From Neisseria sp. 83E34 (GTDB lineage: Bacteria; Pseudomonadota; Gammaproteobacteria; Burkholderiales; Neisseriaceae), in assembly GCF_001308015.1 (NCBI RefSeq), contig NZ_LGYH01000012.1, positions 1 to 64,000 of the forward strand: a stretch of DNA of 64,000 nt, given 5' to 3'. Position numbers and translations under genes: made by a program. The notes under the pieces were generated by a model. That model ran no database searches. It was not told where the DNA came from and worked only from the letters and a program-made list of their open reading frames with translations. Positions within the stretch are counted from its first letter, which is position 1. Every line of letters starts with the position of its first letter. Positions 48,228 through 55,579 of the stretch are shown in pieces.

Positions 48228-49664
48228 CTATTTACCCTGACTAACCACAGAACCGTTTACACCTTTGCTTCTCAACCGGTTCAAAGCATTGTCTGCGGCT
48301 TCCTTGTTAGGGAAAGAACCACTGCGCACGCGGTAAACCGTACCTTTACTGGTTTCTACTTTACTGATAGAAGCACTCATACCGGATTGGCGCAAAGTTT
48401 GCAGCGTTTTCTTGGCTGCCTCTTCGTCACGGAATGCGCCCGCCTGAATTACCGCCCTGCCAGAATCTTTTTTAGTTTCTGCGTCTTTCTTTTGCTGGCC
48501 AGCTTTTTTGGCATCTTCGGCTTTTTTCGCTTCCGCTGCTTTTTTGGCTTCTGTTTCTTTTTTCTGCTGGGCGGCTTTGCGCTCTTCCGCCGCTTTCTTC
48601 GCTTCGGCTTCTTTCTTCAACTGAGCGGCTTTTTTCTCATCCGCTGCTTTTTTGGCTTCCGCTTCTTTTTTCTGCTGGGCGGCTTTGCGCTCTTCCGCCG
48701 CTTTCTTCGCTTCAGCCTCTTTCTTCAACTGGGCGGCCTTTTTCTCATCCGCTGCTTTTTTAGCTTCCGCTTCTTTTTTCTGCTGGGCGGCTTTGCGCTC
48801 TTCCGCCGCTTTCTTCGCTTCGGCCTCTTTCTTCAACTGGGCGGCCTTTTTCTCATCCGCTGCTTTTTTGGCTTCCGCTTCTTTTTTCTGCTGGGCGGCT
48901 TTGCGTTCTTCCGCCGCTTTCTTCGCTTCGGCCTCTTTCTTCAACTGGGCGGTCTTTTTCTCATCAGCCGCTTTTCTGGCTTGCTCGGATTTTCTCTCTG
49001 TTTCTGCTTTTTTAGCATCAGCCTCTTTTTTCAGCTGGGCAGCCTTCTTCTCTTCCGCAGCTTTACGCTCACGCTCTTTAACAACCGCTTCTTTGTTGGT
49101 ATTTTTAATAGTCACTATTGGAATCGGTGCGAACTCTTCCGGCTTGGGATCCATTTTTTCAGCCGGAGCTGCTTTTTGGGTTACGGTTCGGGAATGGCCG
49201 TCTTCATCCGAAACTTCTACACTTTCCTGATTTTCAGCCAGCTCATAAATCCGGTTATCTTTGGATTTAGGCTTAACATCTTGTGTTTCTTCTTTGGGAG
49301 GGGGATTGGTGTCGTCCGGGCTGAGGAACACTACGCGCTGCTTATTGTTCTCCGCAGCTGCAGTTTTTTCTGCCTTTTCTGATTTTACTGCTTTTCGTTC
49401 GGCTTCCTCTTCTGCTTTCTTAGTGTCGGCTTCTTCGGATATTTCGTCTTTTTTATGCTCGGATTGGGTAACTTGAGTAGCTTTTTTGGATGCTGTAACA
49501 ACAGGGGCTGAAGCGGCGGCTTGCTCTGCCTCATCTTTGCCAGAGGTTTTGGCAAATATCAAACCCACCACAACCACCATAGCCGACGCACCGGCTAACC
49601 GGCGACGGTTTCTGCGCTTGAGATTTTCGTATTCTTCCAATGATTCCAAGTGCTTAGGCAGCAT
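48228..49664 (-). CDS. SPOR-domain protein with Lys/Ala/Glu-rich tandem repeats (DedD-like)
   Basis: 478 residues: an N-terminal basic cytoplasmic part, one membrane segment (LAGASAMVVVVGLIFA, about 24-39), a long charged region with a 36-residue repeat unit (KKAADEKKAAQLKKEAEA then KKAAEERKAAQQKKEAEA) in about four copies, and a C-terminal SPOR domain (RAVIQAGAFRDEEAAKKTLQ through VYRVRSGSFPNKEAADNAL) that binds denuded peptidoglycan at the septum. Position between folC and cvpA matches dedD. It may correspond to the neisserial tetrapac (Tpc) protein linked with cell separation; that is from memory. Confidence 0.82.
   Translation of the reverse strand: MLPKHLESLEEYENLKRRNRRRLAGASAMVVVVGLIFAKTSGKDEAEQAAASAPVVTASKKATQVTQSEHKKDEISEEADTKKAEEEAERKAVKSEKAEKTAAAENNKQRVVFLSPDDTNPPPKEETQDVKPKSKDNRIYELAENQESVEVSDEDGHSRTVTQKAAPAEKMDPKPEEFAPIPIVTIKNTNKEAVVKERERKAAEEKKAAQLKKEADAKKAETERKSEQARKAADEKKTAQLKKEAEAKKAAEERKAAQQKKEAEAKKAADEKKAAQLKKEAEAKKAAEERKAAQQKKEAEAKKAADEKKAAQLKKEAEAKKAAEERKAAQQKKEAEAKKAADEKKAAQLKKEAEAKKAAEERKAAQQKKETEAKKAAEAKKAEDAKKAGQQKKDAETKKDSGRAVIQAGAFRDEEAAKKTLQTLRQSGMSASISKVETSKGTVYRVRSGSFPNKEAADNALNRLRSKGVNGSVVSQGK
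48540..48972 (-). repeat. Four tandem 108-bp repeats in the SPOR gene
   Basis: The block built around TTTCTGCTGGGCGGCTTTGC recurs every 108 bases four times with only scattered differences. Each unit encodes 36 residues, so copy change keeps the frame. Confidence 0.85.
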
Positions 49665-49684
49665 TGTTTAATCCTATATGTGTA

Positions 49685-50974
49685 CTATAGTGTTCCCATA
49701 ACTTCGGCAACAGTGTGGAATGAGCCGAATACAACAATTCTATCATTTTCCGAAGCTGCCGCAAAAGCTGCATCATAGGCTTTTGCTATATTTTCAAACT
49801 GTTTTACATTGCTTATGTCGTGGGCAGCCAGTTTTTCAGCTATCTGCTCCAACGTCATGCCGCGAGGCAGATGCAGCGGGGCGATATGCCATTCGTCAAA
49901 CTGGTCTTTTAGAATTTCCAAAACCGAATCAATGTCTTTGTCGTTCAACATGCTGAACACGGCAGTGCGGTTTTGTGCAAACGGCAAGGCCATCAAGCCT
50001 TGGCGCAGCGCGCGGGCTGCGTGGGGATTATGGCCTACATCCAAAACCGTCAGCGGCCTGCCGGGTAAAACTTGGAAACGGCCGGGGTTGTGCACCATCA
50101 ATAAGCCGCGTTTGACGGCGCCTATGTCTATCGGCAATTGATGGTTGAGGCACTCGATAACGGTCAGCGCACAGGCCGCGTTATTGATTTGATATGCACC
50201 GCGCAATGCGGGAATCGGCAGAGCGTTTCGGTTGCGTGTATGCCTGTCTGAAAACTGCGGATCAGGCCGCGGGTGAAAACGGTATGACCATTGCTGGTTT
50301 TCCAGCTTGGTATAGCTGAAATCTTCGCCGATCAACAATAAATCCGCGCCTATGGCTTCAGCGTGTTTTTTCAGCGTTTCTGGCGGCGGGTTCTGACCGC
50401 AGATGGCGGGTTTTCCACTGCGGAACACGCCGGCTTTTTCATAAGCAACTTGCTCTATGGTGTCGCCGAGGAAAGATTGGTGGTCTAAATCAATGCTGGT
50501 TACCACGGATACGTCGGCGTCAAATATGTTCACGGCATCCAAACGGCCGCCCAGCCCGACTTCCAATATCATCACATCTACTTGGTTTCGCATGAAAATA
50601 TCTACTGCGGCCAGCGTGTTGAATTCGAAATAAGTTAGGGAAATATCGCCCCGCGCTGCTTCGATGCGCTCGAATGCGGCCACGATTTCTTCATCTGAAA
50701 CAGGCTGTGTGTTGACACAAATGCGCTCGTTGAATTTCAACAGATGCGGGCTGGTTAGCGTGCCGGTTTTGAAGCCGGCCTCTTTATATATTTGCGATAA
50801 AAATGCGCAAACCGAGCCTTTGCCGTTGGTGCCCGCTACCACGATTACCGGGCACTGCGGATTCAGGCGCATGGTGTTTTTCACTTCTCCCACGCGCGAT
50901 AGACCCATATAAATCAAACCCGCGCTGTGGGCGGTTTCTAAATGGGAGAGCCAGTCGTTCAGATTTTTTTTCAT
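49685..50974 (-). CDS. folC: Folylpolyglutamate synthase / dihydrofolate synthase
   Basis: Adds glutamate to dihydropteroate and to folates. The 429 residues carry the P-loop VVAGTNGKGSVCAFL (about 44-58), TSPHLLKFNERICVN, and MILEVGLGGRLDAVN. An uptake sequence inside the gene (50241-50252) encodes FSDRHT. It starts the minus-strand run folC, SPOR protein, cvpA, purF, as in E. coli. Confidence 0.93.
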   Translation of the reverse strand: MKKNLNDWLSHLETAHSAGLIYMGLSRVGEVKNTMRLNPQCPVIVVAGTNGKGSVCAFLSQIYKEAGFKTGTLTSPHLLKFNERICVNTQPVSDEEIVAAFERIEAARGDISLTYFEFNTLAAVDIFMRNQVDVMILEVGLGGRLDAVNIFDADVSVVTSIDLDHQSFLGDTIEQVAYEKAGVFRSGKPAICGQNPPPETLKKHAEAIGADLLLIGEDFSYTKLENQQWSYRFHPRPDPQFSDRHTRNRNALPIPALRGAYQINNAACALTVIECLNHQLPIDIGAVKRGLLMVHNPGRFQVLPGRPLTVLDVGHNPHAARALRQGLMALPFAQNRTAVFSMLNDKDIDSVLEILKDQFDEWHIAPLHLPRGMTLEQIAEKLAAHDISNVKQFENIAKAYDAAFAAASENDRIVVFGSFHTVAEVMGTL

Positions 50975-50995
50975 GGTTTTGATGATATTGGCTGA

Positions 50996-51028
50996 ATGCC
51001 TGTCTGAAAACTTGTTCAGACAGGCATA
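50996..51028. terminator. DUS inverted-pair hairpin upstream of folC
   Basis: AATGCCTGTCTGAAAAC with GTTCAGACAGGCAT, between the YgfX-like gene stop and folC. Confidence 0.7.
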
Positions 51029-51040
51029 GGTGGATTAATG

Positions 51041-51463
51041 TTACTCTTCTTTGCTTCTGCCGAATTTCGCCCACACAATCAGGCGGCGGTAGCTTTCGGC
51101 ATCGGTCATATCGGGTAGCACGGTGTGCGAAATGCGTTTACCCTCAAGCTGCCATTGCAAAAAACAAGCTCTTCTGTGTATCAAACTGCTTTCAGACAGG
51201 CTTGCATGGCGCAACACGGCATCCGATTGCGAAAGCGAGGCGCGGCCCGAAGTATCGATATGGATGGCAGACACACTGTGTTTGCCCTTCATGCTTTGCA
51301 GCCACCATGCCCAAACCGAGCTTGCTCCCAATGCCGCCACACCCAGCCAACGCATCCAGCCGTAAAATGCGGTAAAACATAACACAAAAGCATAAACATG
51401 CAATGCCGCTGCCAGCAGCATGCCGCGTTTCGACGGCTTGAGCTTAACTTGAAACGCCTGCAT
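51041..51463 (-). CDS. YgfX-like membrane protein
   Basis: 140 residues. Two close membrane segments (GMLLAAALHVYAFVLCFTAF and MRWLGVAALGASSVWAWWLQ) are followed by a cytoplasmic part with HRRACFLQWQLEGKRISHTV and a C-terminal RLIVWAKFG, resembling YgfX (CptA, DUF1434). In E. coli ygfX follows sdhE; here no sdhE is adjacent, and the toxin claim made for YgfX should not be carried over. It follows the acidic 119-residue gene by five bases. Confidence 0.65.
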   Translation of the reverse strand: MQAFQVKLKPSKRGMLLAAALHVYAFVLCFTAFYGWMRWLGVAALGASSVWAWWLQSMKGKHSVSAIHIDTSGRASLSQSDAVLRHASLSESSLIHRRACFLQWQLEGKRISHTVLPDMTDAESYRRLIVWAKFGRSKEE

Positions 51464-51468
51464 CAGGC

Positions 51469-51828
51469 TTACATCATATTGTCGAACACGGGGCTGACGC
51501 TGATGTGCGAATCATCCATGTCCAGCACCATATCGTGGATTTCCACTTCGAAAAACTCCCAAAAAGCTTGCAGGCTCATGTCTTGGGGCCATTTGCTTTT
51601 TTCAATGTCCCAGCCGGAAATTTCGGCTTCAAAAATTTCCTGATAACGCTCATCGAAATAAGAAACCACTGCCTCCGGTTCGTCAAACTGCGGCACCAGA
51701 TAAACCGAACAGTTGGTGCGGATTTGCGCCAAGGTCAAGTCGGGCATATCTTGATCGGAAGATTTCAGCCAGCTTAGAAATTTTTCAGTAGGCTTCAGCA
51801 CTACGGCCGTTCGGTCAACAAAATACAT
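51469..51828 (-). CDS. Acidic conserved-looking protein of 119 residues
   Basis: Not recognised with certainty. It starts MYFVDRTAVVLKPTEKFLSW and is strongly acidic (SKWPQDMSLQAFWEFFEVEI, DMVLDMDD), soluble, with many aromatic residues. The stop lies five bases from the YgfX-like start on the same strand, so the pair should be co-transcribed. Function unknown. Confidence 0.7.
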   Translation of the reverse strand: MYFVDRTAVVLKPTEKFLSWLKSSDQDMPDLTLAQIRTNCSVYLVPQFDEPEAVVSYFDERYQEIFEAEISGWDIEKSKWPQDMSLQAFWEFFEVEIHDMVLDMDDSHISVSPVFDNMM

Positions 51829-51882
51829 GCTTGGTTATCCTTTGGATTCGGTTTTAGCGAAGCAGGATTGTACTTCAAACTA

Positions 51883-51894
51883 TGCCTGTCTGAA
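51883..51894 (+). repeat. Single DNA uptake sequence
   Basis: Exact core upstream of the acidic gene. A second copy in the same orientation lies at 51927-51938, so they form a direct pair and not a hairpin. Confidence 0.9.
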
Positions 51895-51940
51895 AGTATG
51901 CGTCGGCAGTTATGACTGCCCCGCAATGCCTGTCTGAAAA

Positions 51941-51974
51941 AAAACACCATCCGCAATTTAGCGGATGGTGTTTC
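51941..51974. terminator. Intrinsic terminator of actP
   Basis: AAACACCATCCGC and its perfect complement around AATTTA, 16 bases past the actP stop on the minus strand. It is a strong non-DUS hairpin. Confidence 0.8.
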
Positions 51975-51989
51975 ATTCAATAAGCCTGA

Positions 51990-53678
51990 TTAATGATCCG
52001 AAGCATCGGCAGCGCCGATACCCGTCATCGAACGCACATATTGGGCTTCAAAACCTTCTTTGTCTTTTTGCGCCTGCTCGGATTTATCCATCAGCGACAC
52101 CAGCCAGCCCACAATAAACGCCGCCGGAATACTGAAAAGCGCAGGATTGGCATACGGGAAAATCGCCGATTCATTGTGCAACACACTCACCCACACAGTC
52201 GGCCCCAACACAATCAGCACCAAAGCCAAAATCAAGCCGGTAAAGCCGCCGGCTACCGCGCCTTTAGTGGTTAAGCCTTTCCAGAACATAGAAAGCATCA
52301 ACACCGGGAAGTTGGCCGATGCAGCAATGGCAAACGCCAAGCCCACCATAAACGCCACGTTTTGTTTCTCAAACATCACACCGAACAAAATCGCCAATAC
52401 GCCCAGCGTGAGCGTTGTCATCTTAGAAACGCGCATTTCCTCTTCTTGCGTAGCTTTGCCTTTACGGACAACCGAGGCGTAAATATCATGGCTCACCGCA
52501 GAAGCGCCGGATAAAGCCAAACCGGCCACCACCGCCAGAATCGTGGCAAATGCCACCGCAGAAATAAAGCCCAAGAACAAATTACCGCCCAATGCTTCGG
52601 CAAGGTGGATCGCCGCCATATTCGTGCCGCCCACCATCTCATACACTGTTTTGCCTTCTTTCAAAATGGCGGTAAAGAAATGCGGATTTTCTTTAGACAC
52701 AAAAATAATCGCACCGAAGCCGATGATGAAAGTCAGCAAATAGAAATAGCCGATAAAGCCTGTGGCCACAAACACGGATTTACGTGCTTCCTTCGCATCA
52801 GGCACGGTGAAAAAGCGCATCAGAATGTGCGGCAAGCCGGCCGTACCAAACATCAACGCCAAGCCGAGCGAAAGCGCATCAACCGGGTTTTTCACCAAAC
52901 CGCCCGGGCCTAAAATATCCGTACCTTTTTCATGAATAGCAGTAGCCTGTTGGAACATGGTTTCAAAGCTGAAACCGGCGTGCTTCAAAATCATAAACGA
53001 CATAAACGTCGCACCGGAAAGCAGCAACACCGCCTTGATGATCTGCACCCATGTCGTGGCCAGCATACCGCCGAACAACACATAGCAAACCATCAATACG
53101 CCCACCAAAATCACGGCATAAATATAATCCATGCCAAAGAGAAGCTGAATCAGCTTACCTGCACCCACCATTTGGGCAATCAGATAAAAGATCACCACCA
53201 GAATCGAGCCGGAAGCAGCAAACAAACGTACCGGCGTTTGTGCCAAACGGTAAGCGGCCACATCGGAAAAGGTAAACTTACCCAGATTACGCAACCGCTC
53301 GGCTACCAGAAACAGCACAATTGGCCAGCCCACCAAAAAGCCGGTCGAATAAATCAAGCCGTCATAGCCGCTGGTAAACACCATTGCAGAAATACCGAGA
53401 AACGAAGCTGCCGACATATAGTCGCCCGCGATCGCCAAGCCGTTTTTAAAGCCGGAAATACCGCCGCCTGCAGTGTAATAATCCTTTGTAGATTTATTCT
53501 GCATCGACGCCCAAACCGTGATGCCCAATGTTAAACCCACAAAAATCAAAAACATTACAATCGCCGGGATATTCAAAGGCTGCTTTTGCACTTCTCCCGA
53601 AATCGCATCAGCAAATGCACCCGAACAAGCCAGCAACGATAAAGCTGCAAACCAAAAAGTTTTGCCTGAAAAATTCAT
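51990..53678 (-). CDS. actP: Cation/acetate symporter ActP
   Basis: Sodium:solute symporter of the SSS family importing acetate and related short acids. The 562 residues open with a signal-like segment ending at AFADA, then some thirteen membrane segments, including [40 protein letters not shown] and [20 protein letters not shown]. Its ATG overlaps the yjcH stop by four bases, the standard yjcH-actP arrangement. The usual acs is not adjacent. Confidence 0.92.
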   Translation of the reverse strand: MNFSGKTFWFAALSLLACSGAFADAISGEVQKQPLNIPAIVMFLIFVGLTLGITVWASMQNKSTKDYYTAGGGISGFKNGLAIAGDYMSAASFLGISAMVFTSGYDGLIYSTGFLVGWPIVLFLVAERLRNLGKFTFSDVAAYRLAQTPVRLFAASGSILVVIFYLIAQMVGAGKLIQLLFGMDYIYAVILVGVLMVCYVLFGGMLATTWVQIIKAVLLLSGATFMSFMILKHAGFSFETMFQQATAIHEKGTDILGPGGLVKNPVDALSLGLALMFGTAGLPHILMRFFTVPDAKEARKSVFVATGFIGYFYLLTFIIGFGAIIFVSKENPHFFTAILKEGKTVYEMVGGTNMAAIHLAEALGGNLFLGFISAVAFATILAVVAGLALSGASAVSHDIYASVVRKGKATQEEEMRVSKMTTLTLGVLAILFGVMFEKQNVAFMVGLAFAIAASANFPVLMLSMFWKGLTTKGAVAGGFTGLILALVLIVLGPTVWVSVLHNESAIFPYANPALFSIPAAFIVGWLVSLMDKSEQAQKDKEGFEAQYVRSMTGIGAADASDH

Positions 53679-53995
53679 GCTTTATCCTCCATAACGCTGT
53701 CAATTACCTGCTTAGTCATTTTTTCAAACTTACCGTTGGCAATCGTCACATAAATCCCTGTGGTGACAAATGAAAACACAATCACAAAGATACCGACATA
53801 AATGCCCCAAGTGGTAATACCATCTGCAGACACGGGGGTTTTAAGCAGGTCAGGACTACTGCCTATCACCCATATATAAGCCAGATACATAAAGAGGATG
53901 ACTGCCGAAAACCCCCAGCCGAGCAAAGCTTTTTGCCGGGCCATTTTTTGAAATTCAGGATCATCCAACACCCTGCGTGCAGTTTGTTTGTCCAT
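53675..53995 (-). CDS. yjcH: DUF485 membrane protein YjcH
   Basis: 106 residues, two membrane segments ([20 protein letters not shown] and [20 protein letters not shown]) with the N-terminal [14 protein letters not shown] typical of DUF485. It is always linked to actP-like symporters and is likely an accessory subunit. The ATG follows AGGAG-like GGAGAAAA. Confidence 0.9.
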   Translation of the reverse strand: MDKQTARRVLDDPEFQKMARQKALLGWGFSAVILFMYLAYIWVIGSSPDLLKTPVSADGITTWGIYVGIFVIVFSFVTTGIYVTIANGKFEKMTKQVIDSVMEDKA

Positions 53996-54411
53996 CTTAA
54001 TTTTCTCCTTCTACCCTTTAAAATTACCCATAACAGACAAACCGTATCGTCAATATATGCCAAACTACTTCTTAGCAAACAAACTTATTTTTGACACAAT
54101 ATACAGCAAAGCCGTAGCAGGAATAAGTTCATTTGCCATAACTTCCCATACAAAACGACGAGCTTATCCATCACCTAAGATATTAAAATTCCATAACCAT
54201 ACTTCAAAGATAAGCTTATGCTGTATTTTGTTTTCTGATGCCATCCATCCGTTTTTTTTATGAACTAACAATAATTTTCTGTTTTTAAAACAATTTCCAA
54301 ATTTATCTCCAATCAGTTAATATATTAAAAAAATAATGTACATAATAAAAAATGGCCGGAATACACCATATTTTTGCCGACCTAATTCTGCTGAAATTGA
54401 GAAATACCGAT
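53996..54411. other. Divergent yjcH / LysR intergenic region
   Basis: 416 bases, AT-rich, containing the small palindromic Correia-like element at 54072-54140. No uptake sequence is present. The promoters for both genes must be here; T-rich and A-rich runs near 54290-54350 are suitable but not decisive. Confidence 0.5.
54072..54140. mobile_element. Palindromic Correia-like remnant, about 69 bp
   Basis: The ends TTAGCAAACAAACTTATTTT and the complement of AATAAGTTCATTTGCCATA are inverted repeats. The middle keeps GCCGTAGCA, shared with the elements at 6437-6601 and 60456-60519. Both ends are of the type seen at one end of the 60456 copy, as if two like ends were joined. Confidence 0.55.
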
Positions 54412-55314
54412 ATGGACATCAACCATTTAAAATCATTTGTAGCAGTTGCCTACCACTGCAACCTTACCCAAGCCGCTGAGCGTTTGTTTCTTTCACAACC
54501 TGCCGTATCCGCCCAGATTAAAGCCATCGAAACTTATTTGGGCACGCCTTTATTCAACCGCACCAGCAACGGCATGAGCCTAACCCGCGCCGGCGAGATT
54601 TTCCTGCCGGAAGCCGAATCCCTTCTACAACACAAACACCGGCTTGATAACTTTGCCAAAACACTGGCCGAGCATTACACGCAAGATGCACAAATCGGCC
54701 TGATACATCCCATCAGCAGCAAACGCGTATCCAAATTAACCCGCCTGCTAAACGATTCGGCACCCGATATCCAGCTACACATCCAATACGGCATGAGCGG
54801 TGAAATTCTGGAGCGCATATTGTCCAAACAGCTGCACGGCGGTTTCTTTCTCGGCCCGGTCAACACCCGCAGCGTGCGCAGCATCTTTTTGGAAAACATT
54901 CAATATTCACTCATTTGCCCTACGGCAGAGGTAGAAAATATCCGCAACAACCTACCCAAAAACCTTGAAAACTATATCTGGATCGAAATGTCGGGCGTAT
55001 CTGCCAGCAACAAACACTTGCAACAATTCTGGCGCGCCAACCGCCTTTCGCCCAAGCGGCAGATTATCTGCGACTATCCCCAAACCATAGTCGACTTAGT
55101 GAGCGACGGCATCGGCGTGGCGATGGTGCCCAGCCACAAAGCACAGGATGCAATCAACGCCGGCAAACCGGTTAGCGTGATTGAAGAATTCCGCCAAACC
55201 TTACCGCTCAATTTCATTTATCTGGACGAATACGAGCACGACCCTGCCCTTGTCTTGATCAAACAGAGTGTAGAAAACGTGTGGCAGCTAAAAAACCAAC
55301 CCGAGGGCACATAA
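54412..55314 (+). CDS. LysR-family transcriptional regulator
   Basis: 300 residues: helix-turn-helix MDINHLKSFVAVAYHCNLTQ with AERLFLSQPAVSAQIKAIE at the N-terminus, then a LysR substrate domain with DGIGVAMVPSHKA near 240. I chose ATG 54412 since the family starts there; an in-frame ATG at 54352 adds 20 residues. It is divergent from yjcH-actP, which makes that operon a natural target, but the target is inference. The ligand is unknown. Confidence 0.88.
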   Translation: MDINHLKSFVAVAYHCNLTQAAERLFLSQPAVSAQIKAIETYLGTPLFNRTSNGMSLTRAGEIFLPEAESLLQHKHRLDNFAKTLAEHYTQDAQIGLIHPISSKRVSKLTRLLNDSAPDIQLHIQYGMSGEILERILSKQLHGGFFLGPVNTRSVRSIFLENIQYSLICPTAEVENIRNNLPKNLENYIWIEMSGVSASNKHLQQFWRANRLSPKRQIICDYPQTIVDLVSDGIGVAMVPSHKAQDAINAGKPVSVIEEFRQTLPLNFIYLDEYEHDPALVLIKQSVENVWQLKNQPEGT

Positions 55315-55473
55315 GCCGTTTCAAACAAATCGGCTAAACCCTCCGCAACACGCCCATCTGCGGTGCATTTCCAAACAATGTCCGGCAAAACCTTGAACAT
55401 CATCTGCGACTGACAATTCCGCCAAGTGATCGGGCCGGCTTGATTGATGATTAAGTTCTCCCGTCATATCTGC

Positions 55474-55479
55474 TAAAAT
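55474..55479 (+). promoter_or_regulatory. Candidate extended -10 promoter of dnaX
   Basis: TGCTAAAAT, a TGn extended -10 about 100 bases upstream of dnaX. A -35-like TTAAGT is 17 bases upstream. An uptake pair follows before the gene. Confidence 0.4.
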
Positions 55480-55493
55480 AGCGCAACTTTGTT

Positions 55494-55541
55494 TTTCAGA
55501 CAGGCATAGGATTTCAATCAAACACAATGCCTGTCTGAAAG
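55494..55541. repeat. DUS inverted pair upstream of dnaX
   Basis: TTTTCAGACAGGCAT and ATGCCTGTCTGAAA with an intervening 18-20 bases, in the dnaX leader. If it terminated, it would do so ahead of dnaX, so it is more likely a weak attenuator or inert. Confidence 0.7.
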
Positions 55542-55579
55542 CATTCAATTATCCCAACCCGCATCCTTAAAGAAAGCTT

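Noticed and set aside
48213-49382. A long open frame of 389 codons on the plus strand opposite the SPOR protein gene
   Set aside because: It is phenylalanine- and leucine-rich because it is the antisense of Lys/Ala/Glu repeats; the minus-strand frame has a SPOR domain, membrane anchor and conserved position.
51041-51828. A toxin-antitoxin module formed by the YgfX-like gene and its neighbour
   Set aside because: The neighbour is not a known antitoxin family and toxicity of YgfX homologues is not established for this lineage; kept only as an interaction question.
52932-53534. A 200-codon plus-strand frame opposite actP
   Set aside because: No motif, and actP is complete on the other strand.
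55218-55548. Two short minus-strand frames between the LysR gene and dnaX
   Set aside because: They overlap the LysR 3' end and an uptake sequence, have no recognisable motif and no clear ribosome site.
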